The notes under the pieces are model-generated. The model was not told the DNA's origin. It did not search any database and saw only the letters and a program-made list of their open reading frames with translations. DNA of 38,007 bases from Mycolicibacterium austroafricanum (GTDB lineage: Bacteria; Actinomycetota; Actinomycetes; Mycobacteriales; Mycobacteriaceae), in NCBI RefSeq assembly GCF_000612725.1, contig NZ_HG964451.1, forward strand, positions 264,730 to 302,736, read 5' to 3'. Positions 11,714-19,549 of this stretch are shown one piece after another (the first letter of the stretch is position 1; each line of letters starts with the position of its first letter). A program made the position numbers and the translations under genes.

Positions 11714-11722
11714 GAGAACCTC

Positions 11723-13024
11723 CTACCCGGTGATCCGATCGATGATCAGTGGACGCCTGCCCGGCGGCTCGTCGCCGACGCTCCATGCCCCGTCGAGTTC
11801 GGACACCGCGCCGGCAAGCCGTTCCGGGGTGTCGGTGTAGAGGGTGAACAGCGGCTCGCCGGCCGCGACGGGCTCACCCGGCCTGCGGTGGATGCGCATC
11901 CCGGCGCCGAACTGCACCTGCTCACCCGGCGCCGAGCGGCCCGCTCCGAGCCGCCACACCGCCAGTCCCACCGCCATCGCGTCGATGTCCCCCATCGTGC
12001 CACCGCGCGGGGCGCTCACGGTCTCGGAATGCGCACCCAGCGGCAAGGCCGCGTCCGGGTCCCCGCCCTGCGCGGCGACCAGAGCCCGGAACCGGTCCAT
12101 CGCCGTCCCGTCGCGCAACGTCTCGGCCGGGTCGACGCCGTCCAGGCCCGCGGCGTCGCACATCTCCCGCGCCAGCGCCAGCGTGAGCTCGACGACGTCG
12201 TCGGGGCCGCCGCCGGCGAGCACCTCGAGCGATTCGGCGACCTCGACGGCGTTGCCGACCGTGCGTCCCAGCGGGGTGTTCATGTCGGTCAGCAGGGCCC
12301 GGGTGCGCACGCCGTGCGCGGTGCCCAGCTCGACCATGGTGCGGGCCAATTCCCGGGATTCCGCTTCGGTCTTGAGGAAGGCGCCGGAGCCGACCTTGGT
12401 GTCGAGCACCAGCGCGCGGGTGCCCTCGGCGATCTTCTTGCTCATCACCGAGCTCGCGATCAGCGGCAGCGATTCCGTGGTGGCGGTCACGTCGCGCAGC
12501 GCGTAGATCTTGCGGTCCGCGGGCGCCAGCTCGCCGGCCGCGAAGATCGCGGCGCCGAGCTCGCAGAGTTGTTGGCGGATCTGGGTTTTGGAGATCTCGG
12601 CGGTGAATCCGGGGATCGACTCCAATTTGTCCAGGGTGCCGCCGGTGTGGCCGAGTCCGCGTCCGGCCGCCTGCGGAACCGCTCCGCCGCAGGCCATCAC
12701 GACGGGCACCAGCGGGATGGTGATCTTGTCGCCGACCCCTCCGGTGGAATGCTTGTCAACCAGGGCCAGCGGCTTTCCGTCACGACGAAGATCCGAGAAG
12801 TCCAGGCGCTCCCCCGAGTCGACCATCGCGGCGGTCCACCGGGCGATCTCGCCGTTGGTCATGCCGCGCAGAAAGATCGCCATCAGCAGCGCCGACATCT
12901 GCGCCTCGGCGACGCGGCCGTGGGTGTAGGCGTCGATCACCCAGTCGATCGCGTCGTCGGAGAGGACTCCGCCGTCACGTTTGGTCCGGATGATCGACGG
13001 CATGTCGAATGTGAACTGGGTCAC
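11723..13024 (-). CDS. deoA: Thymidine phosphorylase
   Basis: 433 residues; GTG start at 13022-13024 overlapping the cdd stop as GTGA. It phosphorolyses thymidine or deoxyuridine to the base and deoxyribose 1-phosphate. The family signature is clear: IIRTKRDGGVLSDDAIDW at the N-terminus, phosphate-binding KHSTGGVGDK (residues 91-100), then CGGAVPQAAGRGLGHTGGTLDKLESI, and VLDTKVGSGAFLKT. The rest is the alpha/beta domain plus a C-terminal PYNP-type domain (GMRIHRRPGEPVAAGEPLFTLYTD). The position between cdd and add makes a nucleoside salvage operon. The pyrimidine-nucleoside phosphorylase subtype is the only uncertainty. Confidence 0.95.
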   Translation of the reverse strand: MTQFTFDMPSIIRTKRDGGVLSDDAIDWVIDAYTHGRVAEAQMSALLMAIFLRGMTNGEIARWTAAMVDSGERLDFSDLRRDGKPLALVDKHSTGGVGDKITIPLVPVVMACGGAVPQAAGRGLGHTGGTLDKLESIPGFTAEISKTQIRQQLCELGAAIFAAGELAPADRKIYALRDVTATTESLPLIASSVMSKKIAEGTRALVLDTKVGSGAFLKTEAESRELARTMVELGTAHGVRTRALLTDMNTPLGRTVGNAVEVAESLEVLAGGGPDDVVELTLALAREMCDAAGLDGVDPAETLRDGTAMDRFRALVAAQGGDPDAALPLGAHSETVSAPRGGTMGDIDAMAVGLAVWRLGAGRSAPGEQVQFGAGMRIHRRPGEPVAAGEPLFTLYTDTPERLAGAVSELDGAWSVGDEPPGRRPLIIDRITG

Positions 13025-13443
13025 GGTGTTTCCTCCGTCGGCAGCCGGTTTCGGGCCAGATCGGCGGGACCGAACGCGTCGGGCAACAGCTCACCGAGCG
13101 GGCGCGGTCCGAGCGGGTGGTCGATCAACATCTCCGGCCCCCCGTGCTCCAGCAGCAGCTGCCGACAGCGCCCGCACGGCATCAGAACCTCGCCGTCGGG
13201 GCCCACACAGGACAGCGCCAGCAGCCGTCCGCCGCCGCCGGAATGTAGGGCGCAAACCACTGCACACTCGGCACAGAGACCTAGGCCATATGAGACATTT
13301 TCCACATTGCATCCGGCCACCATCCGGTGATCGTCGACAAGGGCGGCCGCCCCGACCCGAAACCGCGAGTACGGCGCGTAAGCATGCACGGATGCGTCGA
13401 TTGCCTTGCGACGCAACATTTTCCAATCGATTTCAGTGGTCAT
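13021..13443 (-). CDS. cdd: Cytidine deaminase
   Basis: 140 residues; ATG start at 13441-13443. It deaminates cytidine or deoxycytidine to uridine or deoxyuridine. Zinc ligands and the proton shuttle are visible as Cys57-Ala-Glu59 in GLCAECAVV and Cys90 and Cys93 in MPCGRCRQ; this is the homotetrameric, three-Cys type. YAPYSRFRVGAA is the usual substrate-binding start. Residues after 120 (FGPADLARNRLPTEETP) are typical of the mycobacterial enzyme. First gene of the operon; its GTGA overlap with deoA implies translational coupling. Divergent from sdhC across about 220 bases that should hold both promoters. Confidence 0.95.
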   Translation of the reverse strand: MTTEIDWKMLRRKAIDASVHAYAPYSRFRVGAAALVDDHRMVAGCNVENVSYGLGLCAECAVVCALHSGGGGRLLALSCVGPDGEVLMPCGRCRQLLLEHGGPEMLIDHPLGPRPLGELLPDAFGPADLARNRLPTEETP

Positions 13444-13508
13444 GCCGAGCCACCCGCGGTAGATCTGAATCCATTCCGAACACCCCGTCCCGTGACCCGA
13501 AGTCCCAG

Positions 13509-13527
13509 ATAGGTGACCCTAACTTCT
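13509..13527. promoter_or_regulatory. Possible IdeR-like iron box in the cdd-sdhC intergenic region
   Basis: The 19-mer ATAGGTGACCCTAACTTCT matches the mycobacterial IdeR consensus TTAGGTTAGGCTAACCTAA, as I remember it, at 12 of 19 positions, including the central AGGT...CTAAC half-sites. It lies about 136 bases before the sdhC start. The match is moderate and could be chance. Confidence 0.25.
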
Positions 13528-13662
13528 AGCCTGGAACCAGGGCATACCGCCTCACGCTAGTTCGTTCCACACTACGTAGGGGATTAGAGTCGCCCCGAGG
13601 TTTGGGGCTCCGGGTTAGCAGGACCGAGCTTCGAGCGTCCACCGATGGCGTTGGAGGGTCAC

Positions 13663-14091
13663 ATGAGTACGGCGACACCAGCCGATACCGACATACCGGC
13701 ACCGCGATCAGAGCCGTCGCGCCGCCGCACTATTTACCGTGGTGACCCAGGCATGTGGTCCTGGGTGCTCCATCGCATCTCCGGTGCGACCATCTTCTTC
13801 TTCCTGTTCGTGCACGTGCTCGACACCGCACTGGTGCGCGTCAGCCCGCAGGCCTACAACGAGGTCATCGAGACCTACAAGACCCCGATCGTCGGGCTCA
13901 TGGAGATCGGCCTCGTCGCCGCGGTGCTCTATCACGCGCTCAACGGCATCCGGATCATCCTCATCGATTTCTGGTCCGAGGGTCCACGGCACCAACGCAA
14001 GATGCTCTGGGTGATCGCCGGCGTGTTCATCGCGGTGTTCATCGCCGCGCTGGGCGTCATCGGCATGCACATGGCGGAGAGGTTCTTGTGA
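13663..14091 (+). CDS. sdhC: Succinate dehydrogenase cytochrome b556 subunit
   Basis: 142 residues from ATG 13663, chosen because GGAGGG lies just upstream; an ATG 6 codons earlier is less well placed. It is one of the two membrane anchors of complex II, binding quinone and haem b. Visible: SWVLHRISGATIFFFLFVHVLDTAL (first helix with the quinone-site HR-S pattern), GLMEIGLVAAVLYHALNGIRIILIDF (second helix with a candidate haem-ligand His) and a third helix VIAGVFIAVFIAALGVIG. A hydrophilic N-terminal tail of about 25 residues is longer than in the roughly 112-residue Rv3316 annotation I recall. GTGA overlap with sdhD. A TTCCAC...TAGAGT pair at 13565-13590 may be a promoter, but the spacing is short. 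Confidence 0.93.
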   Translation: MSTATPADTDIPAPRSEPSRRRTIYRGDPGMWSWVLHRISGATIFFFLFVHVLDTALVRVSPQAYNEVIETYKTPIVGLMEIGLVAAVLYHALNGIRIILIDFWSEGPRHQRKMLWVIAGVFIAVFIAALGVIGMHMAERFL

Positions 14092-14579
14092 GTTCAGGAA
14101 AGAAGATGGCCGAGAACCCCTACGACCACATCAGCGACCGCGGCGGGCCCGCTCCCGTCATGCAGCGCAGCTACGACCGGCCCGCAGGGCTGGACAACCC
14201 GCGATCGCCCCGGCGGGCCGGCGGGATGCCGAACTTCGAGAAGTACGCCTGGCTGTTCATGCGCTTCTCGGGCATCGTCCTCGTCTTTCTCGCGCTCGGG
14301 CACCTGTTCATCATGTTGATGTGGGAGAACGGCGTGTACCGCATCGACTTCAACTACGTCGCCGAGCGCTGGTCCTCGCCGTTCTGGCAGACCTGGGACC
14401 TGCTGCTGTTGTGGCTGGCCCAGCTGCACGGCGGTAACGGGATGCGCACGATCATCGCCGACTACAGCCGCAAGGACTCGACGAAGTTCTGGCTCAACAC
14501 CTTGCTGGCACTGTCGATGGCGTTCACGCTGGTCCTGGGGACCTACGTGCTGCTGACGTTCGACGCGACGATTTCCTGA
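14088..14579 (+). CDS. sdhD: Succinate dehydrogenase hydrophobic membrane anchor subunit
   Basis: 163 residues from GTG 14088, overlapping the sdhC stop (GTGA) and preceded by GGAGAGG; an internal ATG at 14106 is an alternative start. It forms the second membrane anchor of complex II. Three helices are visible: WLFMRFSGIVLVFLALGHLFIMLM, the segment around WDLLLLWLAQLHGGNGMRTIIADY (His-Gly-Gly as haem-proximal region) and LLALSMAFTLVLGTYVLLTF. The hydrophilic N-terminal region of about 55 residues includes DHISDRGGPAPVMQRSYDRP, which I recall as typical of mycobacterial SdhD. It follows sdhC and precedes sdhA by 24 bases. Confidence 0.93.
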   Translation: MSSGKKMAENPYDHISDRGGPAPVMQRSYDRPAGLDNPRSPRRAGGMPNFEKYAWLFMRFSGIVLVFLALGHLFIMLMWENGVYRIDFNYVAERWSSPFWQTWDLLLLWLAQLHGGNGMRTIIADYSRKDSTKFWLNTLLALSMAFTLVLGTYVLLTFDATIS

Positions 14580-14603
14580 CTGGAGAGGCCGAGTGATCCA
14601 GAA

Positions 14604-16358
14604 ATGATCATTGAACACCGCTACGACGTCGTGATCGTCGGCGCAGGTGGCGCCGGAATGCGCGCGGCCGTGGAGGCAGGTCCGCGGGCACGGACCGCGG
14701 TGCTGACCAAGCTCTACCCGACGCGCTCGCACACCGGCGCCGCGCAGGGCGGCATGTGCGCCGCGTTGGCCAACGTCGAGGAAGACAACTGGGAGTGGCA
14801 CACCTTCGACACCGTCAAGGGCGGTGACTACCTGGCCGACCAGGACGCCGTCGAGATCATGGCCAAGGAGGCCATCGACGCGGTGCTCGATCTGGAGAAG
14901 ATGGGGATGCCGTTCAACCGCACCCCCGAGGGCCGCATCGACCAGCGCCGCTTCGGCGGGCACACCCGCGACCACGGCAAGGCCCCGGTGCGCCGGGCCT
15001 GCTACGCCGCCGACCGAACCGGTCACATGATCCTGCAGACGCTGTACCAAAACTGCGTCAAGCACGACGTCGAGTTCTTCAACGAGTTCTACGCCCTCGA
15101 CATCACGCTGACCGAGACGGCGTCGGGTCCGGTGGCCACCGGCGTCGTCGCGTATGAACTGGCGACGGGCGACATCCACGTCTTCCACGCCAAGGCGATC
15201 GTGTTCGCCACCGGCGGGTCGGGCCGGATGTACAAGACCACGTCGAATGCGCACACGCTGACCGGCGACGGGCTGGGCATCATCTTCCGCAAGGGACTTC
15301 CCTTGGAGGACATGGAGTTCCACCAGTTCCACCCGACGGGCCTGGCCGGCCTGGGCATCCTGATCTCCGAGGCCGTGCGCGGCGAGGGCGGCCGGCTGCT
15401 CAACGGCGAGGGCGAACGCTTCATGGAGCGCTACGCACCGACCATCGTCGACCTGGCGCCGCGCGACATCGTCGCCCGCTCAATGGTTCTCGAGGTGCTC
15501 GAAGGTCGCGGCGCCGGCCCCAACAAGGACTACGTCTACATCGACGTGCGCCACCTCGGCGAGGACGTGCTGGAAGCCAAGCTGCCCGACATCACCGAGT
15601 TCGCCCGCACCTACCTGGGCGTGGACCCGGTCAAGGAACTCGTGCCCGTCTACCCGACGTGCCACTACGTGATGGGCGGAATCCCGACCACGGTCAACGG
15701 CCAGGTGCTCGCGGACAACACGACCATCATCCCCGGCCTGTACGCCGCGGGTGAGTGCGCGTGCGTGTCGGTGCACGGCGCCAACCGGCTGGGCACCAAC
15801 TCGCTGCTGGACATCAACGTGTTCGGCCGCCGCGCGGGCATCGCCGCCGCGAATTACGCACTGGGACATGACTTCGTGGACCTGCCGGAGAACCCAGCCG
15901 AGATGGTGGTCGGCTGGGTCGGCGACATCCTCTCCGAGCACGGCAACGAGCGCGTCGCCGACATCCGCGGGGCGCTCCAGCAGTCGATGGACAACAACGC
16001 CGCGGTGTTCCGCACCGAGGAGACGCTCAAGCAGGCGCTCACCGACATCCATGCGCTCAAGGAGCGGTACTCGCGAATCACGGTGCAGGACAAGGGCAAG
16101 CGCTACAACAGCGACCTTCTGGAGGCCATCGAGCTGGGCTTCCTGCTGGAGCTCGCCGAGGTCACCGTGGTGGGCGCGTTGAACCGCAAGGAATCCCGCG
16201 GCGGGCACGCCCGTGAGGACTACCCCAACCGCGACGACACCAACTACATGCGTCACACCATGGCGTACAAGGAGGGCACCGACCTGCTCAGCGACATCCG
16301 GTTGGACTACAAGCCCGTCGTTCAGACGCGGTACGAGCCGATGGAACGGAAGTACTGA
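14604..16358 (+). CDS. sdhA: Succinate dehydrogenase flavoprotein subunit
   Basis: 584 residues. It oxidises succinate to fumarate with covalent FAD and passes electrons to SdhB. Visible: dinucleotide fold VIVGAGGAGMRAA (residues 10-22), FAD-attachment His43 in TRSHTGAAQGG, HQFHPTG, the active-site region GEGGRLLNGEGERFMERY, HYVMGGIPT and ANRLGTNSLLDINVFGRRAG. Near-identical to Rv3318 as I remember it. The start is odd: the Shine-Dalgarno GGAGAGG (14582-14588) sits only 4 bases before a GTG at 14593 whose frame stops after four codons (GTG ATC CAG AAA TGA), and that TGA overlaps the ATG used here. The annotated ATG is therefore 15 bases from the Shine-Dalgarno. Confidence 0.97.
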   Translation: MIIEHRYDVVIVGAGGAGMRAAVEAGPRARTAVLTKLYPTRSHTGAAQGGMCAALANVEEDNWEWHTFDTVKGGDYLADQDAVEIMAKEAIDAVLDLEKMGMPFNRTPEGRIDQRRFGGHTRDHGKAPVRRACYAADRTGHMILQTLYQNCVKHDVEFFNEFYALDITLTETASGPVATGVVAYELATGDIHVFHAKAIVFATGGSGRMYKTTSNAHTLTGDGLGIIFRKGLPLEDMEFHQFHPTGLAGLGILISEAVRGEGGRLLNGEGERFMERYAPTIVDLAPRDIVARSMVLEVLEGRGAGPNKDYVYIDVRHLGEDVLEAKLPDITEFARTYLGVDPVKELVPVYPTCHYVMGGIPTTVNGQVLADNTTIIPGLYAAGECACVSVHGANRLGTNSLLDINVFGRRAGIAAANYALGHDFVDLPENPAEMVVGWVGDILSEHGNERVADIRGALQQSMDNNAAVFRTEETLKQALTDIHALKERYSRITVQDKGKRYNSDLLEAIELGFLLELAEVTVVGALNRKESRGGHAREDYPNRDDTNYMRHTMAYKEGTDLLSDIRLDYKPVVQTRYEPMERKY

Positions 16359-16362
16359 CGCC

Positions 16363-16417
16363 GATGAGCCGCTTGCGCGAAGAGAGACAACAGATGAGCC
16401 GCTTGCGCGAAGAGAGA
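16363..16417 (+). repeat. Tandem 25-bp direct repeat between sdhA and sdhB, with a 20-codon ORF
   Basis: The 25 bases at 16363-16387 recur exactly at 16393-16417, so the period is 30. Read from ATG 16364 they encode a 20-residue frame containing MSRLREER twice; its TGA (16424-16426) overlaps the sdhB ATG as ATGA. It may be a dispersed intergenic repeat that was duplicated, or a coupled micro-ORF. The repeat ends in AGAGAGAAGG, which serves as the sdhB Shine-Dalgarno. Confidence 0.75.
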
Positions 16418-16422
16418 AGGCC

Positions 16423-17193
16423 ATGAGCGCACCGACACTGGAAAAGGCCGAGCTTCCCCCCGTGCCCGAGGGCGCGGTGATGGTGACACTGAAGATCGCC
16501 CGGTTCAACCCCGAGTCGCCGGATGACGCAGGCTGGCAGAGCTTTCGGGTGCCGTGCCTGCCGTCGGACCGTCTGCTCAACCTGCTGCACTACGTGAAGT
16601 GGTACCTGGACGGAACTTTGACGTTCCGCCGGTCCTGCGCGCACGGCGTGTGCGGGTCGGATGCGATGCGCATCAACGGGGTGAACCGGCTGGCGTGCAA
16701 GGTGCTGATGCGCGACATGCTGCCCAAGAACCCGAAGAAGCAGCTCACCATCACGATCGAGCCGATCCGCGGCCTGCCGGTGGAGAAGGACCTCGTCGTC
16801 GACATGGAGCCGTTCTTCGACGCATTCCGCGCGATCAAGCCGTACCTGATCACGTCGGGCAATCAGCCGACGCGCGAACGGATTCAGAGCCAGACCGACC
16901 GGGCCCGCTACGACGACACCACCAAGTGCATCCTGTGTGCGTGCTGCACCACCAGCTGCCCGGTGTACTGGAACGAGGGTTCGTACTTCGGCCCCGCGGC
17001 GATCGTCAACGCACACCGCTTCATCTTCGATTCGCGTGACGAGGGTGCCGCCGAGCGGCTCGACATTCTCAACGACGTCGACGGGGTGTGGCGCTGCCGC
17101 ACCACGTTCAACTGCACCGAGGCCTGCCCGCGTGGCATCCAGGTGACCAAGGCGATCCAAGAGGTCAAGCGCGCACTGATGTTCGCGCGCTAG
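16423..17193 (+). CDS. sdhB: Succinate dehydrogenase iron-sulfur subunit
   Basis: 256 residues from ATG 16423, preceded by GAGAAGG; the open frame upstream is out of family and overlaps sdhA. It relays electrons from FAD through [2Fe-2S], [4Fe-4S] and [3Fe-4S] clusters to quinone. The 2Fe-2S ligands are Cys72, Cys77, Asp80 (in place of a Cys, as in E. coli SdhB) and Cys92 in RRSCAHGVCGSDAM...LAC. The C-terminal ferredoxin motifs are CILCACCTTSCPVYW and TTFNCTEACPRGIQVTKAI. Last gene of sdhCDAB, 64 bases after sdhA; that spacer holds the duplicated 25-base unit. A hairpin follows at 17203. Confidence 0.97.
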   Translation: MSAPTLEKAELPPVPEGAVMVTLKIARFNPESPDDAGWQSFRVPCLPSDRLLNLLHYVKWYLDGTLTFRRSCAHGVCGSDAMRINGVNRLACKVLMRDMLPKNPKKQLTITIEPIRGLPVEKDLVVDMEPFFDAFRAIKPYLITSGNQPTRERIQSQTDRARYDDTTKCILCACCTTSCPVYWNEGSYFGPAAIVNAHRFIFDSRDEGAAERLDILNDVDGVWRCRTTFNCTEACPRGIQVTKAIQEVKRALMFAR

Positions 17194-17202
17194 TTCTTTC
17201 GT

Positions 17203-17251
17203 GATTTCGGCGTGCGGGGTCGCGCTTAGCGCGACCGTTCACGCCGAGATC
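17203..17251. terminator. Hairpin after sdhB, likely terminator
   Basis: Outer arms GATTTCGGCGTG (17203-17214) and CACGCCGAGATC (17240-17251) pair with one mismatch. Inner arms GGTCGCGCT (17218-17226) and AGCGCGACC (17228-17236) pair perfectly. It lies 10 bases after the sdhB stop and includes the stop of the convergent glycosyltransferase remnant. Its outer arm resembles the hairpins at 10575 and 36876. Confidence 0.65.
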
Positions 17252-18247
17252 GCCACGGCCTCGACCACCTCCGCGCCGCGGCGAACCCCTCCGGTCGCGG
17301 CGAACCCCTCCGCCACCGCGGCCGCGCCATCGGACATCGTCATCGCCGACTGCACCGCGGCCCGCAGCCGCGGCGCGCTGAGCCGGCGCGCCGGCAGCCG
17401 CACCCCGCATCGCGCCACCTCGATGCGCCGCGCCACCTCGAACTGGTCGCGGCCGAAAGGCACTGCGCAGACCGGTATTCCACGGTCGAGCGCCTTCTGC
17501 GTGACCCCCATGCCACCGTGGGTGACCACGCACACCGCACGGTCGAGCACCAGCGAGTGCGGCACGAACCGGGCCAACGTGACGTTGCCGCGACGACGCA
17601 CCACCCCGTCCCCCTCGGCGGGCAGGCTCGCCACCACATGCACCGGGTCACCGGCGAACGCGTCCATCGCGGCGGCCACCAGGGCCCGGTCGGCCTGACC
17701 CACCGACGACGTCGTGACCAGCACGACGGGATCGTCGATGTCGTCGAGCCAGGCCGGCTGCCGCGCCGGCGGATCGAAGATCGCGGGCCCGATCAGGTAC
17801 CCGATCGCCCCAGTCGGTGCGCGGGTACTCGAACGGCTTGCCGGTGGCCACCAGCATGCGCGGGGCGCGACGCAACAGCTCGTCGGCCGAATGCACCTCG
17901 GCCAGCCCCAGCCAGGGACGCGGCTGCGCCTCGGCGGCCGACATCGCGCCCCAGCAGTTCGCGTCGACGACGATCACGTCGGGATCGACCTCGGCCACGG
18001 CGTCGGTGAAGTCGTCGACCTCGTGTACCGCCCGTTCGGTGAGGACCCGCACCGTCTGCCGCGCCGACCGCAGCACGCCGCGGGTGGTCTCCTGGCTCTG
18101 CAGCATCTCGATGCGCGGGTCGACCGGGGCGGCCTTGAACCCCTCACCCAGGCACACGTCGACCCCGGACGCCATGGTGCGGACATGGATCTCGTGGCCG
18201 CGGCCGGCCATCTCGGTCAGCAGCGCGCAGAACGGGAACAGGTGACC
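17239..18247 (-). pseudogene. Glycosyltransferase (UGT/MGT, GT1 type) pseudogene, 5'-truncated and frameshifted
   Basis: Two frames carry one protein. The N-terminal part reads GHLFPFCALLTEMAGRGHEIHVRT and continues to FEYPRTDWG. After a run of four C at 17808-17811 (plus strand) the frame is lost and continues in another as AIGYLIGPAIFDPPARQPAWLDD, then VLVTTSSVGQADRALV and the sugar-nucleotide-binding motif VVTHGGMGVTQKALDRGIPV. One missing base in the G run explains the shift. At the 5' end the coding sequence begins directly at the right end of the IS200/IS605 element, so about the first dozen codons and the start are missing. I could not find them between the element and idi. Intact relatives transfer sugars to small lipophilic acceptors. 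Both lesions point to a real pseudogene, though the frameshift alone could be a sequencing error. Confidence 0.82.
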
Positions 18248-18248
18248 G

Positions 18249-18440
18249 TTGACGTCCTCCCCGCGGCTGAAGCCGGGGGATTCCAACCCGTTCATGCTGC
18301 GGGTGCAGCGGTAGTGGGTGGGAGCAGTAATTCCTCGCGGGTTCCTGCTGGTTCCTGCTTCGGTGACCGCGTCCGGCCCGCGGGCCGGGGTTGGTCTTCA
18401 CAGGCGATGACCGCAAGCCCTGCGGCCAGTATGTTTTTGG
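18249..18440 (-). ncRNA. Predicted omega RNA (reRNA) of TnpB
   Basis: In studied IS200/IS605 elements the TnpB guide RNA comes from the 3' end of tnpB and the right end, and its guide is the flanking host sequence. By position that would be this segment, with the guide reading from about 18248 into the glycosyltransferase remnant (begins GGTCACCTGTTCCC). The position is inferred; only the right-end hairpin is directly visible. Confidence 0.4.
18259..18279. repeat. Right-end hairpin of the IS200/IS605 element
   Basis: On the plus strand CCCC (18259-18262), an unpaired G, CGGCT, loop GA, AGCCG, GGGG (18276-18279). This 9-bp stem with one bulged base sits 10 bases from the predicted right tip. 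Confidence 0.75.
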
Positions 18441-19545
18441 CGGCGTTGACATCCGCATGCTCGGCGGGACGCGGACATGCAGTGCACCGGAATACCGCTT
18501 GGCTCTCGCGGGATTTCGGGTCCACATGCCCACACGCAGAGCAGCGTTGCGATGTGTAGGCCGCCGGCACGCTCACGACGACGGTCCCGGTGTAGCGGGC
18601 CGCCGAGGACAGTGCTAACGCGAACTGATGCCACCCCTTACCGAGGATGGCGCGGTTGAGCCCGGACTTCGCCGCCACATTGCGGCCGGGCTGTTCCAGT
18701 GTTCCTTTCGCCGATTTGGTCATGTGTTTTGTCTTGAGGTCTTCGATCACCACCACGGCATTGGCGGTCGCGAGTTGGTGAGCGGTCTGGGCGCAGAAAT
18801 CTGCGCGGCGGCGCCGCTCACGCGTCCCAATGGCGGCCAACTGGGCGCGGGCCTTGTCCCGATTGCGGCTTCGCTGGGCGCACCGGGATAGCCGCCGCTG
18901 CAACACTGTTACGCGGCGGCGCTCCCCCTCCGTGCTGAACGGCCGGTCGATCAGCTCGCCGCGGCTGGTCGCAACCGCCACCGCGACACCGCGGTCCACC
19001 CCGACCGCCTCGCCTGCCACCTGATGGGTCTCGGGGGTCCGGCGGCCGTCGTCGACCAACACCGACAAATACCAGTGTCGCCCATCCCGGGTCAGGGTCA
19101 CCGAGCGAATGACCTCACCGGCCAGATCGCGTGACGCCCGAAACTTCACCCAACCCAGCTTGGGCAGCTTGATCCGCGCGTGCCGCCCGTTGAGCTTGTC
19201 CACGACCATCTTGGAGCCCTCGGGAAACCGAAACGACGGCGACCATCGCCGACCCGAACGCCACCGCACCCTCCACGTCCCGTGCTCACGGCACGCCCGA
19301 TCCAAGTCCATCAACGTCTGCTGCAAACAATGCCCCGGAACATCTTTCAACCACGCGTGCTCGGTCTTGGCCTCGGCCAGCTCGCGGGCCTGGGGCTGAT
19401 AATTCATCCACGCCCCACGACGGCGATACTCGCGGCGCTGCTCCAAACCGGTGTTCCACACCGCCCGGCACGCCGCACCGATCCGCTCGGCATACTCGGC
19501 CTGCTCACCAGTGAACTCGACTCGAAACCGACGCCCCGTCAACAC
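18292..19545 (-). CDS. tnpB: TnpB RNA-guided endonuclease of the IS200/IS605 element
   Basis: 417 residues; GTG start at 19543-19545, 4 bases after the tnpA stop. TnpB proteins are RuvC-like nucleases guided by omega RNA, related to Cas12. The catalytic triad looks complete: Asp in AVGVDRGVAVAVA, Glu in VVVIEDLKTKHM and Asp in HADVNAAKNILA. The zinc ribbon is CSACGH...CTAC, and SVPAAYTSQRCSACG is the usual context. The N-terminus (FRVEFTGEQAEYAERIGAACRAVWNTGLEQRREY) is the standard OrfB helix-turn-helix region. The C-terminal tail after the last Asp is about 50 residues, Pro/Arg-rich, and overlaps the predicted omega RNA. No frameshift or stop interrupts it, so it may be active. Confidence 0.93.
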   Translation of the reverse strand: MLTGRRFRVEFTGEQAEYAERIGAACRAVWNTGLEQRREYRRRGAWMNYQPQARELAEAKTEHAWLKDVPGHCLQQTLMDLDRACREHGTWRVRWRSGRRWSPSFRFPEGSKMVVDKLNGRHARIKLPKLGWVKFRASRDLAGEVIRSVTLTRDGRHWYLSVLVDDGRRTPETHQVAGEAVGVDRGVAVAVATSRGELIDRPFSTEGERRRVTVLQRRLSRCAQRSRNRDKARAQLAAIGTRERRRRADFCAQTAHQLATANAVVVIEDLKTKHMTKSAKGTLEQPGRNVAAKSGLNRAILGKGWHQFALALSSAARYTGTVVVSVPAAYTSQRCSACGHVDPKSRESQAVFRCTACPRPAEHADVNAAKNILAAGLAVIACEDQPRPAGRTRSPKQEPAGTREELLLPPTTAAPAA

Positions 19546-19549
19546 CGGT

